Assembly (NCBI RefSeq): GCF_028453695.1
Contig: NC_135777.1
Coordinates: forward strand, 13,133,714 to 13,197,713
Reading direction: 5' to 3'
Source: Augochlora pura
Lineage: Eukaryota > Arthropoda > Insecta > Hymenoptera > Halictidae
Length of the DNA stretch: 64,000 bases
Part shown: piece by piece, positions 26,784 through 40,990 of the stretch
Layout: every line of letters begins with the position of its first letter
Numbering within the stretch: the stretch's first letter is position 1
Translations under genes and position numbers: made by a program
Notes under the pieces: generated by a model
The model's input: the letters and a program-made list of their open reading frames with translations, nothing else
Databases searched by the model: none
Told to the model about the DNA's origin: nothing

Positions 26784-27828
26784 AACCGATTCTATCTCCG
26801 TATTTATCTCGTCGCGCTGCTACGCAGTATCGAGATACCCGCGAAAAAGTTATCGGAAACTCGATGGACGGAAACGACAACTGGACTCAACTGTCTACCA
26901 TTGGCACTTAGACCGTGGTCTCGAAGAAAGTCGAATCTTTTCCCGCCAAGTTGTCAGGTCAAGTTGAGAGTCCCCTGTATTGTAATGCTTCGGAGATTCG
27001 ACGATTGGTTATACCAGAAAATGATTTAAGGAAGTTTACAGTTCGAAAATTTATGAGAATTTGACCGAGTGGAAGCAGAACGAGCAGAATGGTCGTTCCT
27101 AATTTATCGTGTTTACGCGTCGCGTAATTCGAACAAGGCACATCAAACATCTGCGTTAGCAGTATCCGACCACGCTCGTAGCATACCTATAGATCGCCTG
27201 ATAGCAGGTGTGCCATCTTTGTTTATCGAACTACATAAATCAAGCTATCGAAGTTAGGAGCAGTAACGTGCTCTCTTGAAAGTTCGAACTTCTTGACGTT
27301 GATGCTGCTGTTTCGGGAGGACTCTGCAATGGAGGTCCGGTGCCTGGGGGATGACTAAAATCATTCCGGATTGATCTTTTCGACAACCTGTTCTTGTTAT
27401 ACCTAGATCAACGAGTGGAGGCGTTGCTCTTACTACTGTTGCAGCTAGATCTGTTTGCAAAGGCCAATATTTGCGTCCATTTGTCTGGGAAAGTCGAATC
27501 TGAGAACCATCGAGCACCTATATAAATTCTGAAGATCGGTCTCGAGGACGAGGTGGGAAGGATGCCAGTCATGGAAAAGCGAAGTACAGCCGACGGACGG
27601 CGAGAGAAAACGGCGTTCGATGGAGTTCGGCTCGCGAGAGGAGGTGTGGGTATACCTAAACGATGAACGAGGCTCGTACGTGGCCGAGCTCGGCGAGCTC
27701 TCCGTAGCCGGATTGTCAAGTGACGTCAGCGCACCGGAAATGGAATGTAGGTAGCTGTGCTTATTAAGCTTCGCTGCCTGTGGCCGCAGAGGAAGAGACG
27801 GGCCGGGCCGGGTCGGGGCGAGACGAGC

Positions 27829-28025
27829 AGAGAAAGAGAAAGAGAAAAAGAACTAAAGGAAGAGAGACCCGATGCGAGTTGTGCAGCGAAAACGAGGGAC
27901 AGAGATGGCGGAACAGAGAAAAAGAGAGAGAGAGAGAGAGAGAAAGATGGAGAGAGAAAAAAGGGAGAAAGAGAGAGAGAGAGAGGGAGAGAGAGGTTTG
28001 CAGAGAGAAAGAAGAGAGGGAAGGA
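27829..28025. repeat. GA-rich purine tract
   Basis: Nearly 200 bp of almost pure purines on the plus strand, with GA-dinucleotide cores at about 27922-27942 and 27968-27996. Open frames through it are low-complexity artefacts. Confidence 0.92.
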
Positions 28026-28375
28026 TGGCGTTCAATTGTTTCCTCCGCACACGCGTGCCGCGAGTGCCGCTCGCGTATCGTCGACGCTGTTCCTACTCGC
28101 GCGAGTAAGAGCGGACGTACCTATACCTCCACGTCCGTTCCGCAGCCGAGCGCCGTCGACGACGTCAACTGCGACGGCGGCAAACGGAGAAACGGCGTCG
28201 TCAGACGACGATCCTAGTGTGGGCATCGGCCATTAAATCAATGCTGCCGCTGTCAGGATCCGTTCACGCCTCGCTAATGCGCTCGTGGAATGTCAACGAG
28301 CCGAGTGAGTCGCCGCGACTGCTCGCGGAAACCCGCGAGATCCCCGGCCCCGACACGATTTCGCCTTCTCCCGGT

Positions 28376-28392
28376 CCCCCCCCCCCCCCCCC
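28376..28392. repeat. Poly-C run, 17 bases
   Basis: Seventeen consecutive C, followed by GCCTCCCCCC. Length in assembled data may be unreliable. A shorter 12-C run is at 29889-29900. Confidence 0.9.
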
Positions 28393-31218
28393 GCCTCCCC
28401 CCGTCGATTCACGGATCCACGTAAATCGAAGACGATCCGACACGATCCTCGAATTCCGCTTTCGTGCGCCGCGAGGAATGAGAAACGCGATCCGTATTTT
28501 TTTCGAGACGATGGAATACCCGCGGAATTGTGTCATACGCAGAAAATAACGCCACCTGGTGAGATACGCCGTCTGCAATCGGTGGAAATTCATCGACTTC
28601 CGGCGGAAAATGCTGGGAGCGCAAACGTGTACAGAGATCCTGGGATTTTCGAAGGCTGCGATTGAAATTTTTTGGTCGAGAATTTTATAGGACTCGAGCG
28701 GAGATTCGGAATCCCTCGGGTCGTCTGTCGAAGCGACGACAGTCGGGCAAATCCGCATTCGAATGTACTACAATTTTCGGCGAGACGTGTCCAATGGAGA
28801 TCTACTCCGTTCCCCTACTGCAACAACTAAGATGATCAAGCAGACAAATTCGTAGTGTCGAAGATTGCCTTGTCACAATTTCTGTAAATTGAAATAATTT
28901 TGTCGATTCTGCCGAAAAAATGAAAAGTTTGTCAACTGTTCCGACGGAGCCCCCGACTGTGGTGAAATAAACAGAATTTGTCGTCTCGTCAATGACTACA
29001 GACAAAACTGGAACTCTTTCGTCCTGAGATCTCTTCTCAGAGAGATTATACGTCTTCACTATTCCTGTAAACTTTGTTCTCTATCGCGAGTGAACAAATC
29101 TGTTTATGTATAATGTATAATGTATGGTAAATAAATAAATAGTCTAAGAGGAGAGAGATGTCTAAAAATAAGAGAGTGGTGGTATTATCCGTCGCGTGCA
29201 GACACCGCACGAGTTCCGACGACCCGAGGCGACGGCTATTCGAGGATGAACGAGAGAACGTCGCATGGAGATGATTCTGAAGGGACACTCGATTGGGCCG
29301 AGAGGTCGGGGGCTCGAAGAAAGGAAGATATCCCGATTGAATAATCCGTGGAAGGGTATCCCGGGTATCGACAAACTCTTATCAGAGGATTGGGGGATAA
29401 GCCGTAACACGGATCGCGAGCGTGCACGTACGCGGGTCGTGGACCGGTGTACGCAGACGTCACGGTACACCTATAACGATAATTTCGGTAGGTGTGAACG
29501 AAATGTCTGCGGCGAGTGGAAGACGGAAGCCCGGAGGAGGGACGAGGAGGCGGCTAGGCTGCTCCGAGAGCGCATGTCTTCTCGAAGGGGTAGCTCGAAG
29601 GGGTAGCTCACGCTTGCGCCCTCGCCTCCGTCAGCTTCAATTTCCCTGCCCCCTCGAATCGCCGCTCCTCCACCCTTCCGATTGTCTTTCCTCCACCCCT
29701 TCCCCCGAGCCTCTCTCACCCATTCGTCTGTCTCTCTTCTCTCCTTCTTTTCTTTTTTCTCTCCCCATTTATCCGGTTTCTCCTTACCGGTCGCTGTCCC
29801 CGGATTCGTATGCGTTTTCCATCACCGTTTCCCTTACTTTCCATTTCTCTCCCATTATTCCATCGCAATCTCTCTTCCTCCTCCTCCTCCCCCCCCCCCC
29901 ACGACTGTCTAACCCCTTTTACCGTTGCCTCAGTTCGCGCCTCGTCGCTCTACTCCTCTCCCCCGTGTTTCGACGCGTCGTCGTCCTTGCGAACCGACCC
30001 CCTCCACCTGACAGTTTCACCCCCTTTCGCCACGGTGCTCATTGTTCGCGCGCGTCACGCACCAACCGAGTGAAACCATCCGACGATTTCCTGGTTGACA
30101 CCTGGTTTCGCGCCTTTTCCTCTCGCCGATACCCTTTTTCTATTTTCCGTGACCTAACCCTCGCGCCGCGGTCTCGCGAATCACAATACGCTCCGCGCGT
30201 TGGGCTACTTTGAAACTGTAAGGTCAATTAGAACCGACAGCGCCTATTCAGCGACGCTTTCGCGTTGGGACCCCCATGGTATCCGACAGAGTTACCACTC
30301 TCTCTTTAACGCGATGATTAGTAGGCTGTGAATTTTACGCACTTATACCAAGGATGGATAGACGAAGTTTAAAATATCGAAACGATTGAAAGTAACTGAG
30401 TTTTAAAATTGAATTTTATTTCGCATAGACATTATTTTGTCTAATGATTAACGACATCGTTGCGCTATTTTCGACCGATTCAAATCATTATATAAGATCA
30501 TTATTCCTCATAATCAACTGAGAAGTTTCGTTTCGTATGCAGATCCACAAACTGGAAACGACACGTTCAGGACCTAACATCAAATGCAATTTACTCAAAA
30601 AAAGGTACTTCAACCAAAGTGTCATTGGTGTTGTCCCGCGACCAGACGAACGTAATGCATTAAAAATGTCCATTTCCACAGACCAAGGAACAAACATATC
30701 CTCATTCGAAGTACTGCAGACTCTCGTCCACTGCCAATTGTTTAGAACTCAGAGAATTCAGTGAGCTAACAAGCAACAATAAACCTGTAGCGGTATCAAG
30801 TAGCCAGCGACCGAAACGAACTTCTACAAGTAAACTAATGGAATGGTCGGGAAACTGCGGGTCGCTTCAGACCCGGGCACCGCAGGCGGGGGCCGCGAGA
30901 GACCGGAAACGGTACTCCCGAGGCGTTCTCTGCGGAAACAGGCGATAAAGGCCACGGAGGTTAGACATTCCGGCGGACCATCGTAGACCGGACATCTCCA
31001 GGCCGTATAAAGGCGTTGATCGCGGCGGCGGACACGCGTTTCCGGTTCCTGCGGGCGGCGACGAACGCGCGCACGGCCCCGGCACCGGTCGAGCCTGACT
31101 CGTGCTGCTTCGAAGCGCATCCACGCGAGTCCGATTATTACGTGGAAGCGCGAATTGCCTTTAATTATGCATGGCAAGGAGCACGCGATTAACTGGCAAG
31201 ATACCGACGCAGCGTTAA

Positions 31219-31252
31219 GGAGAGAAAGAGAGAGAAAGAAAGAGAGAGAGAG
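31219..31252. repeat. GA-rich microsatellite
   Basis: Imperfect GA/GAAA run in a CpG-rich block. Confidence 0.88.
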
Positions 31253-33154
31253 GCACAGGGCGTCGTTGCTTGCGATACGTGAGGGGGCACTCTCTTTGTT
31301 CGGATCGCGTTTCGAGGGAAATCAACTTTGCCGGCCTGGAACGGACAACCGTTAAATCAATTGTTCGAATGGCCTTTAATCCGCGTTCACCTGTCCGCCG
31401 CGATATCCTCGAGGTCCGAGCATGAACACACGCCATGGTCTCAATCTGATCGAGCGTGATCCGCGATCGATAACACGGGATAACGTCGTTTCATGGATTA
31501 ATCAGCCGGCGACTCGGAAATTTCACGGAATCAATGTGTGCAGGTGAATCGGCGCAAATTACAGCGAGTCCCTTTGCCCACGATACATCTTCTATCGTCG
31601 ATCTTCTTCGATCATTCGCACGCGATTGGTGAGGCATTTCATTAGCTGGTCGCGTGACAACTTTCACTCAATTTAACCTAAAAGTTAAATTTCTCAAGGG
31701 ATCCCTCCGCGGTGTTATTTTCTTTGCTTTCTCAGGACACTTTTCTCGTCCAAGCAATAAATTTGACAGCGCTATGGTTTTGTATATATATTTTACAATC
31801 TGTGAAAAGTGCAAACTAATCGATTCAAAAATAGTGATTATTACAAAAGTTTTTCCCTTAAAGAGGCTATCCGATAATCGAAAACCAGCTATTACTGTCG
31901 CTCGCTGAGTCCTACGTTCACCTGTCACTTCGAAAAACAAATGTTCCTGCGAGGTAAGAGAAAATGTAGCCCAATCAACGGTAAAACGAACAAATTCGAA
32001 CAGCCAACCATCGAATAAGAATTTCCGCACTGATTACGGCACGGAGAGTACGACATCACCTATGCGAGAGCGGTCGTGTGCTTAACGAGGATTGATAAAC
32101 AAGGGGTTCAAACGGATCCGAGTACAGCTAGCTCGTACACCTGCCGAAACCTCGAGCCTTCTCTGGGTCAAAGATCGAAGCCAGTAAAGAGGACAAGCTA
32201 TCGGAAGTCTGATGTCGCTTTTCGAGCCGCTCGTTGCCGCTGCCGGTTACCGTGCCGCCACCAGGTCGTTTCTGCTATGTACACTTTCGTTCCCAAGCAC
32301 CGGATCATTATAGCTCTCGGGTCTAGACTGCCGGTAAATCTGTTAAACGGCGGACTGGTTTGCGTACGCAGAACAGCCGGCGTCTCCCGGTTTCTCGGCG
32401 ATCGCTCGTTCGATTATTAATATCGTCGTTGGGCCGCGATCACGCCGCGATCCAGACTCCTAGGCGGATCGTAACGCGACACCTTTCAGCAACGCCTCCT
32501 CGGATCGATGGAGCACGGAAGATTTTATTCGATCGTCCTGCAGGAGCTTTTATCTAGAATCTGCGGACGCGGTCGCCGACGTTAACTCGATGTTGGATCG
32601 TCCGGCCCGATGATCGAGCCGGGCGTGTTCGACGATTTATCGATTGGTTCCGCGATTCGGAACAGGTCGAGATCGGTAACTGAGGGGGAAATAGCGCCGC
32701 CAAGCGTTAAAACCGGAGACTTTTATTTTAGATTTCACGTAAACCTGTTTATTTATTCGGTCGCTGTGAGACGGATATTTCTGGGCTTAGAAGGCCAAAA
32801 TATCTTCGATGTTTTTAAAACAGTTTATCAGAACTTTGACCCGTTCACGACATGCGAGAGAACGTGTGAGTGGCTTAGAAGCGTAAGGTACATATTCCTT
32901 ATTATGGGAAACGCGGAGTGTTATTGTTTACTAACACGTGTATTGTTTGCTGATCAAAGTTATTGTTATAACAATTTAGAATGATTAATTAATTGAATTA
33001 ATTTATAGTAACTTTATAATTTATAGCACCTGTCTTCTTAACAGTTTGACATGTACACGTCAATTACATTTAACTATGTTTAGTGTAAACTATTAAAAAT
33101 AATATACACAGATCCGTTTTCCCGGGTAATTGCATAAAGATTCGGAGCTCAACG

Positions 33155-33162
33155 ATTTGCAT
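33155..33162 (+). promoter_or_regulatory. POU octamer ATTTGCAT
   Basis: Perfect octamer in CAACGATTTGCATATCGG. A TAATTGCATAAA motif lies about 25 bp to the left. Confidence 0.4.
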
Positions 33163-34919
33163 ATCGGTCTGCCAGTCCATGGATAATCTTCCAGCACCCG
33201 GCCACTGAATTAGGGCCACAGAAATTTCGCTGATTTAATTGCAACACTGTCTCAAAGATGGTAACGTGTCCTTGGACGTCCAAATTATTACTCAACGCCG
33301 AAACCGCCGCGTACACGGAGCTATTGATTTATTGCTATGTGATATGGTGTCTCGTTATTTATTGCTATTGATTTACAACCACGATGGTTGAGCAATTCGC
33401 CCGATCCGGGTGACAATAAATATGTTTGCATAACACGATTTAAAAAAGGAAAAAGCAAAATAACGAAGACGTAAACGATCACCGAGACAACTGTATGTTA
33501 AACGTTGTTGAACTATCGTGTTAAAGCGATCCACGAAATCAAAAGAGTACTCTTAATAAAATCGAAACTGAGAATGTACATTTACTCCCATAAATCTTTG
33601 AGTCAAAAATTGCATCACCTGCATAAAACCGATGTTGTATTAATTCGACATAAGAAATTTAAACCGAAGGATTTGAAAGCCCTACCAGAAGACGTTCAAC
33701 GTTGCCGAGATCCGAAGCAGAAGCCTGACTGTCATTTTGGCGACGCTGCTGTCGATCCCCCAACAGATCGACGGATATCTTTCTGATTTCGTTCGTGGCG
33801 ATGTTATCGATACAGGAATGTCAATCGATCGGCAGATAGTCGCAGTCTTCGCCAGCTGTGTAAAGTAGATCATCGTTCCTGGTCGAAAGACGTTGCGCAA
33901 CGCTAGGATTCGGGCCCGGAGCGACCGGCAGCACGATTCGAACCGAGCGACGATCGCGAGCAAAAATTAGACCAGCCGGGATCTACCTCCAATTATTTCG
34001 TGGTCGAATGGAAGCGTGGCCGCGGGATTGGAAACGGCCGGGCGTCGCGCAATTATGCGATCTCGTTTCGACGGGCCGCGGAAATCGAAATCTTCGCGCG
34101 GAAACCGTGCGAATTAATTGGACGCGCCGATTCGCCGCGAGAAGAACGCGCAGGGTTCTTTCGTTCCCGTTCCCCCAGAGGCTCGTTAAACGATATAATC
34201 GCTCGCCGCGTTACAGAGTATCGATTAACGCGCCGCTAAATCTCGCCGACGCGACACGACGGTGTCCTGGAGCGCGAAAGAATTAAACGAGCGACAATTA
34301 ATTCGACGCCGTGCGCGCATCGACGTTGCCCGCGTCCGCGAATCGCGGGAACAGCTATGAATCATAATGAATCGCGCCGTTTATGAACCGTTCGCGCGTC
34401 ACTATCGTCGCGGATCCTTCGGCGCATCGGCGGATTGGAGAAACTTGTCGGCGATACAAGGAAAACGTGCTTTACGCCAGGCTATTACGAATCCTCGTTG
34501 AAATCCGCTCGAAAATCCTCTCTGACGCATTCGTTTGCTTTTATAGATCGAAAAATGTCAGGGAACATGTTTCTCTACTGTAAGAGGCGTTGTTCATCGA
34601 ACAGTGCTATCGAAGAGGTCGTCAGAAACGTTGCGAAATAAAGTTCTTCGAAAGCTTTATTTCTAGGCACCAGCACGACGTTTTACGAAACATTCTCTCT
34701 TTTTTACCAAAATTACATTGGTCACATTATGGATTCTTCAATAACCCAAATCGTCTGCTCATTGTCCCAACCCGATACTTTGACTAACTGGATTTCTTTT
34801 GTAATTCGTATACTTCCCCGTTAATAGTGCTATTTTTCGGTCTTCTTTAGCCCCACTCATATAATATAATTAAATTTCTTGCATTTCCTTTTTTGAGTTT
34901 TATATTTAAGATTTTAACT

Positions 34920-35136
34920 TTAACACTAGATTCACGGAGCACTAAAACCAGCGGTTTTATATTAATTTACAGATGTGACAGTATGACATTTATTCTGATA
35001 TTTTACGAGTGTTATTGTGATATCTGTCGCACGAAATGAATAAATAATTCTTGAATGTATCTTTACAATCTGAATAATCGTAAATCAAAGAATTAGTGAC
35101 GCCTCATTTGGACGAGTTCCGTAAACCGAGTGTTAA
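34920..35136. mobile_element. TTAA-bounded miniature element (piggyBac-like)
   Basis: The left end is TTAACACTAGATTCACGGAG and the inward-read right end is TTAACACTCGGTTTACGGAA; 16 of 20 bases match. The 217-bp body is AT-rich and non-coding. TTAA at both outer ends and the inverted termini fit a piggyBac-type MITE. It lies in an AT-rich gap between two CpG-rich blocks. Confidence 0.62.
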
Positions 35137-38100
35137 GTAATTGCATTTTATCCGTGCTTGCGTGCTATGTTATTATGCTCACACTGAAAGGAAAGAGTCT
35201 CCTGCCGTCCAATGAAAATGTTACTATAAAAATTATTATTACTGTGTAATGCGAGATCCATATGCAGATTAACACCTCGCACTGTAATCTAGCTGCGAGA
35301 CTTCGGAGTTGTACTACTCGATCCGATATCCTACATACACGAAGATGGATAATATAATAGTTAGCGAATTTTATCGTTCTGAAACGTGGTCGTAAGGCGT
35401 CGGGCCAAAGCCAACAGCAAGCGGTAGCCAGAAGAAACGATATCCAAAAGAATCGAAATCCAGGAGGTACGAAACTATTCAGAAGTTTCCGTGAGCGGCG
35501 TTGATGATCGACAAGACCCGTCCTAGAAATCGATCATGGTTGGCCGGGGATTACGCCAGTTCCGCGGTGGTAACGAAATCATCGCTCGAAGGGGATTGGC
35601 TACGCAACGTTCCGCCGATCCGGACTTTTTCTCGACTAATTATTTCACTTGTCGCATCAACTACCGCGATGATTAACGGTCGCGCTCGCGTTCCTCCGCG
35701 GCCGTTCCAATAACGCGGCCAATAATTACGTGGAGAACGATGCTCGCGGACCGAGAAAGGCCGACCGATATCGCGGATGCCGAGCGTGCCGTGCACAGAT
35801 TTTCGTGGTTTGTTATTAAGCCGGCTACGCGACGCCACTAATTAACGTTTAACGCGGGCGTGGCTCGCGTCTAACCACCGCGTCGGGCCGTGTTCGTACT
35901 AAAAGGATTTTCTGTAATATCGCGAAATTTTAAAAATTGCTCGAACATCATTTTAAAGACGTTCGACACAGTTTAACCCCTTGATGCCCATGCCGATACG
36001 AGTTACAGTTTGAAAATGAATTAGAGATCGATAGTAATAGTGCCGCGCCAAGAGATTAATCTGTCGCCATCTCGAAAGGAATCTAGTGTCCGCCAGGTGT
36101 AGATTGGTTGTAGGTGTGCAACGAAAGTGCATAAACGAAAAAAAAAGAAAAGAAAACGCCAGTTTTGTTGTTGTATTACTTTCATGTCGTTTATTAATTA
36201 AAATTCAGTAGTAATTTAGTTTTCTGCCATTCTAACAAAACGTCACCACCATTCGCCAGATCTTTATTTTACGTTAATAATAATTAAGGTTTAATTATAA
36301 TAATATACAGGGAGAAGGAGGAGCTGTGTACAATTGATTCGTTCGCGTGTATCCGGTATCGTTTTCCGCGTGTCGCGTTTTCGTATCGTTTTTCGAAATC
36401 TTGCTACGCGCGTGTGCTTCGCGTACATCTAATTGTAAGTATCTTTACACGCCTTCTGTCTTTCGCAGTCTCTCTCTCACGTTCATTCACGCCCTCTCTT
36501 TCGTTCTCACCCTCTCGCACCGCGCACACGTTTCACAAGCACACACAGCACAGGCATCGCCGCCGACGCAGAAGTTCGCGCGCGTTACCGAAACTTCGGA
36601 AAATCGAAGAGGTCGATCGTCGATCTCGCGAGAACAGCCGAACTTGAGATCGACACCGATCTTCGGTTCGCACTCGCGGTCCGATCGAGCTCTTCGATCC
36701 CGAATTGCTCGGCTAATTCGTTCACCCAACGGCCGACGTTGTTACTCGCTGTAAAACGCCCTCGACTGTCGTTCACTATCGTTTCCCCGCATTATTCGTT
36801 CGCCTATGTACAACGCATCGAGCGCGCATCCTGTCGCAGTTTCGCGTAGTCCGGCGCGGACTCCGCGCGGTACGTCGCGCCGACGAGATCGCCGCGACCT
36901 GTCCGCCTTAACCGGCTGACCGCTCACAAGTATTTGCCGTGAACATAGCTTTCCCGGATGGAAGTACAGCTTTAATAAAACGAAACAAAAGAGCAAATAG
37001 TTGCGAGCAGTCGATCACCAACGAAAACTAGGAGATCCGGACAGCGGCAAGACGGACAAAACAAACGGGCCAAAAATTAACGAAACAACGTGGTCGCGAT
37101 CGATTTCGTCGGCTCGACGGATCACCTTCGATTGCGCCTCTCTCGCTCAGAACCCCTGGCTCTCTTTCTCTCACTCGGGAAGAATCACAAAAGGAAAGGC
37201 AGAATGGAAACGGCGCAGGACTAGTCACAATCGCGAGCAATCAAATTATCATAGAGAAGATTCACGTTTATCGTCCCTTGTCTACTTCCATAATTTAACA
37301 AAATTTTCTCTTCCACGAAGCAAGTGCCATGCCTGAAAGAATTTCCAAAGTTTGTCTATTTATTTCTTCAATGTGCCGAATTTCTTCTCGAATCCGATAA
37401 TGTGACACCAAAGAACTCAAGTCGAAGGTTCGACGAAAGTTTGTCAGAATTTCGCGATCAGTTCGCCAGCTGGTTTTTCATAGGGCTACGTGAATTAATC
37501 GGGCGTCGGAAATTTTTACGAAAGTCGATCCAACGATGGCCGGGGCAGGACTCGCGCGAAGCGCCGTCACTCTCCGGCCAATTGAGCAAATCATCACGGA
37601 AACCGTGTCACCAATAACGCGCGTAATCCCGACACCGAGCCTCGACTCCGCGAGCTGTCGCCTAATGAAGCCGTATCGATCGCTCTCCGGAGAAATCCGG
37701 GGTACGAATGCCCCCCCTCAGCCCCCCTATCCTCGCTTCAACTTCCCGTGAGATCCAAACGACTTCCCGATTTTCGGAAATCGACGGTCTAACGAGACGG
37801 AGGATTCCAGTCGGCAGCGGGGAACCTATCATTAGCGGCAAGAATGTGGATGGATCACGGAAACGGGCGGCGTTTTGTGTGCCCTAAGCGCGTTATAACG
37901 AGTCGGACCCCGCACGGATCTATCCACCGTCGGGCCCTTGGCCCGATTTTACGGTCCCTACCCTTTATTAAACTCGTAGAAACTCGCCGATAGAGTCGTT
38001 CGTACGATAATGTGTCACCTGTTCCCAGCTTTTATTCGAATACGCCGAGGATTTCGTGGATTTTAGGGGGCCGCGCGATCGTTTCCGCGCTCGACACCGA

Positions 38101-39660
38101 TTTTACGAGCTTTTAAACAAGCGGCGGGATCCTCATAGGTGTTTTAAAAATGCGAATCGAGCGGCATAACCGTGAAGTGGATGATAAAGTGACGTTTACG
38201 TCACGAAAGACAAAGTTTTGCTGGTGATCATCGAACGCCATAGAACTCGAAGCGACGGGTCGGACATGGTGCTGTCACAGTTGCGAACGATCACGGGCGA
38301 GCAGAGTTACCGTGTCGAATGCGATCAATTTATAAGAAATATCAAGTCGATCGAGTCTCGCTGCGGAATTTATCGAAAAGACGACGATGCGTCGAGGTCT
38401 GTGAAATCGATTGCCAGGTCTTCGATTCTACAACGACGGACCCTACTCCTCGGTGTCGGTTTCTGCCAATCGCGAATCGCGTGGTGGTTGCAAACGAACA
38501 TCGGAAAAATTTCTAACGAGGAATCAGGGTTCGAGAAAACAATGACTGCGATCGCCGCGAGTCCCGCTAAAGCCGCTCGCTTATGCAGATCGCGTCAAGG
38601 ATCGTCTCGCGGGCGTACGCGTTTCGCATAATTCGCGCGTGTCTCGGGGAATTCATTGGACGCGGTGCCTGGGTCTTGTCTTTCTTTCTCCGCGCGGCGG
38701 AGTCGGAATCGGAGCCGATCGAAAACGGCAGCGGCGAACAAGCCTCGCGTCCCTTTTCTCAATACTCGGAACACCCTGCGGCGAGCCTACCGGAAAAATA
38801 AAAAGCAAAAGAGGCGCGCGCGCGCGTTTTCGTTTTGCGTAGGCCCGCGCGGTACATGCGACGGCCTGTACCCGGGCCCCGGACGATCACAAGCACCGAG
38901 TAAGGCCCACGGCCGAGGATCGGCCGCGAGAAAAAGCGAAGGGACTGGGGAACGGACCGCGTGACCACCTACGCGACGAAAGGCGTTAAAAAAGGAGCCC
39001 CGAGGACGCGTACGCTCGGCGACGACATGCCTATTCGTTGCGAAACGCGGCGTAGGAGATCGGTGTTAACCTGCTGGAGTCGCACTGCTACGGCTTTTCG
39101 CGAAAAACGCCGATCGATACCTCGGAATTCGCTTGCAGCTGCTTTATCCGTCTTACCGCGGCTGCATTGGCGATTTGTTTAAACGGTTTTTGAGCAGAAA
39201 TTAGCAGCTGCGAATAACGATGAGCTGTACTTTGAAATACAAGTTTCTCTTAAACTTCCGGGAACCATGCGATGTCAAATTAGCCTCGGCGATTTTAAAA
39301 CTGCAGTATTACGTTGCAAAGTATACGCGAGCGGCCCGGGTTTCTGGGTTGTTGGAGATAAGACGTTGCTGCATCTCGTCGCGGTGTTAGAGATGGACAA
39401 ACTTTTATGTTCTTCTTATTAAGATAATCAATTGTTTATTTTTAAAACATAAAATCTGATCGAAATCTTTACGAAATTACCTATTTGTAGATATGTTTGA
39501 AGTATAATTAACCCTGTATGATACAAGGCTTCACTTCTTTCATCTGGTTCGAAAGAGGTTACAACAATTTAATTTGTCCGTGTCACTGCAACTGTCGTTG
39601 CGGTATATTTAAACAAATTATAGATACAGATGAAATGGTATCAGTTCGAAGACTATTGTG
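35137..39660. other. Intergenic 3' of vvl
   Basis: A CpG-rich block at 35480-35880, an AT-rich patch at 35900-36310, then CpG-rich DNA at 36330-39180. TTAACCCCTTGATGCCC near 35974 may be a lone TTAA-type end. No coding frame has recognisable features. Confidence 0.5.
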
Positions 39661-40549
39661 TTTATTGTACAACTTGTAACAGCTAATTTTGGAGTAGAAA
39701 CGGGAAAGTCTGATTCTCTAATGTAAACTTTAAAAGAAGAAAACTTGCAAACAGTGTGTGCCAAAGAGTGTGCTACTTGCAATAACGTTAGTTGTTCGAG
39801 CAATTTTGGAACCGGCATGTTGTGACTCTGCGGTGTAAAGGCCGCCGAAGAAAATTTGCCTTTCTCGATAAACTAAGATTCTCTTGAGTTGCGTTCGCTT
39901 CGTGCTTGCACATAACGAGGATCTCGCTACAGGTAAACGAGCTTGTTAACAAAGGTACGAAGACATCTGGCAATGATCAGCGAGAGTAAATGACTGAGTT
40001 TCTGTGAAAACGAGGATATCGCTATCGAGTGTTCGAAAGTGATTGTCGTTAATTTCGCGAATGGGGAGTCGAGGGACCGGCTGGTAGATGGTAAGAACGT
40101 CGCGGAGAGCTTTGTTTGCGAGGTAGAATCTGTCAGCCGGCGCAAAAAGCGATCGGGGATGAATTTTCGTCGAATCCAGAACGGATCGACGGGCCGGCGC
40201 GACGCGTCGCGGCGACGTGGTCGTTCTAATCCTAATGTGTACAGCCAATCGCGAGAACGGGGGAGGGAAAAAGCGACGGGTCCGCCATCGCGACGCCGAG
40301 ACCCGTCGAGTCGAGGGACGACAACCGGAATCGATTGCTCGCCGGCGGAAAAATCGCGCTACCAATCGCAGAACGTGACAACGGAATTTCACGAACGGTC
40401 TCGGTCGCCAGGAATTTCGATGAAAATCGCGACGAAAAGAAGTGACGAAGGGCGAGAAACGGAGGGAAAGAGAGAGAGGCAATTCGGTCGCCGGCGGCGA
40501 CGGATCAACGCGAGACTCTCGCTCTGCGATTAGCCTCCGGGCAACAGAA

Positions 40550-40682
40550 GACAATAATAACATTAGTAATAGTAATATTAATAATAATCGGTAATAATAA
40601 AGAATAATAATAAATGACAATAAAGAGACGGCGAATAATATAGTAGCAATAATAATAAAACCATCGTAATAGCGACAAAATA
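40550..40682. repeat. AAT-rich degenerate trinucleotide tract
   Basis: Many AATAAT, AGTAAT and AATAATA units over about 130 bp; in the vvl transcript it would read as ATT repeats. Confidence 0.8.
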
Positions 40683-40766
40683 ATAATGACCTGCCTCGTC
40701 GTTTACAATACTCTCTTTCGCGGAACGGTGCCTGTCGAAACATATCGCAAATAATACACATCGTGT

Positions 40767-40823
40767 ATGTATATATATATATATAAAATTTAGCTACGAT
40801 CTTTTTCGACTTCGCTATAAATT

Positions 40824-40879
<56 letters not shown>

Positions 40880-40990
40880 TCTCTCTCTCTCTCTCTCATG
40901 TACACAGATTCTTCGCCACGTTTATACACATATATTTCACTTGTTTTCTTTTATATATATATATATTTGTTCATATATATATCTATATAC
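40767..40990. repeat. AT and CT dinucleotide cluster in vvl 3' flank
   Basis: AT runs at 40767-40785, 40951-40967 and 40973-40990 flank a 76-bp CT run at 40823-40898 that would be GA in the vvl transcript. Confidence 0.92.

Larger units (their letters stand above)
22755..34919. other. Intergenic, candidate regulatory blocks
   Basis: CpG-rich blocks at about 23820-25160, 26160-26900, 27550-28800, 29200-30200, 30840-31560 and 33960-34400. The block at 33960-34400 combines very high CpG with AATTA cores. Open frames are composition-driven. No gene, RNA or element recognised beyond the simple repeats and octamers. Confidence 0.5.

Noticed and set aside
29422..30213. 263-codon plus-strand frame
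   Set aside because: Translates a CT-rich pyrimidine stretch into Ser/Pro/Leu-rich sequence; no domain.
33880..33965. GATTCGAACC, resembling a tRNA T-arm on the minus strand
   Set aside because: No matching acceptor stem, anticodon arm or A-box at the right distance could be found.
39489..39500. AGATATGTTTGA, matching the 5' part of miR-190
   Set aside because: Only 12 bases match, the mature sequence does not continue, and no complementary arm is present to form a hairpin.
39946..40929. 327-codon minus-strand frame 3' of vvl
   Set aside because: The N-terminal third is the translation of the CT/GA and AT repeats; the rest is basic low-complexity sequence without a domain.
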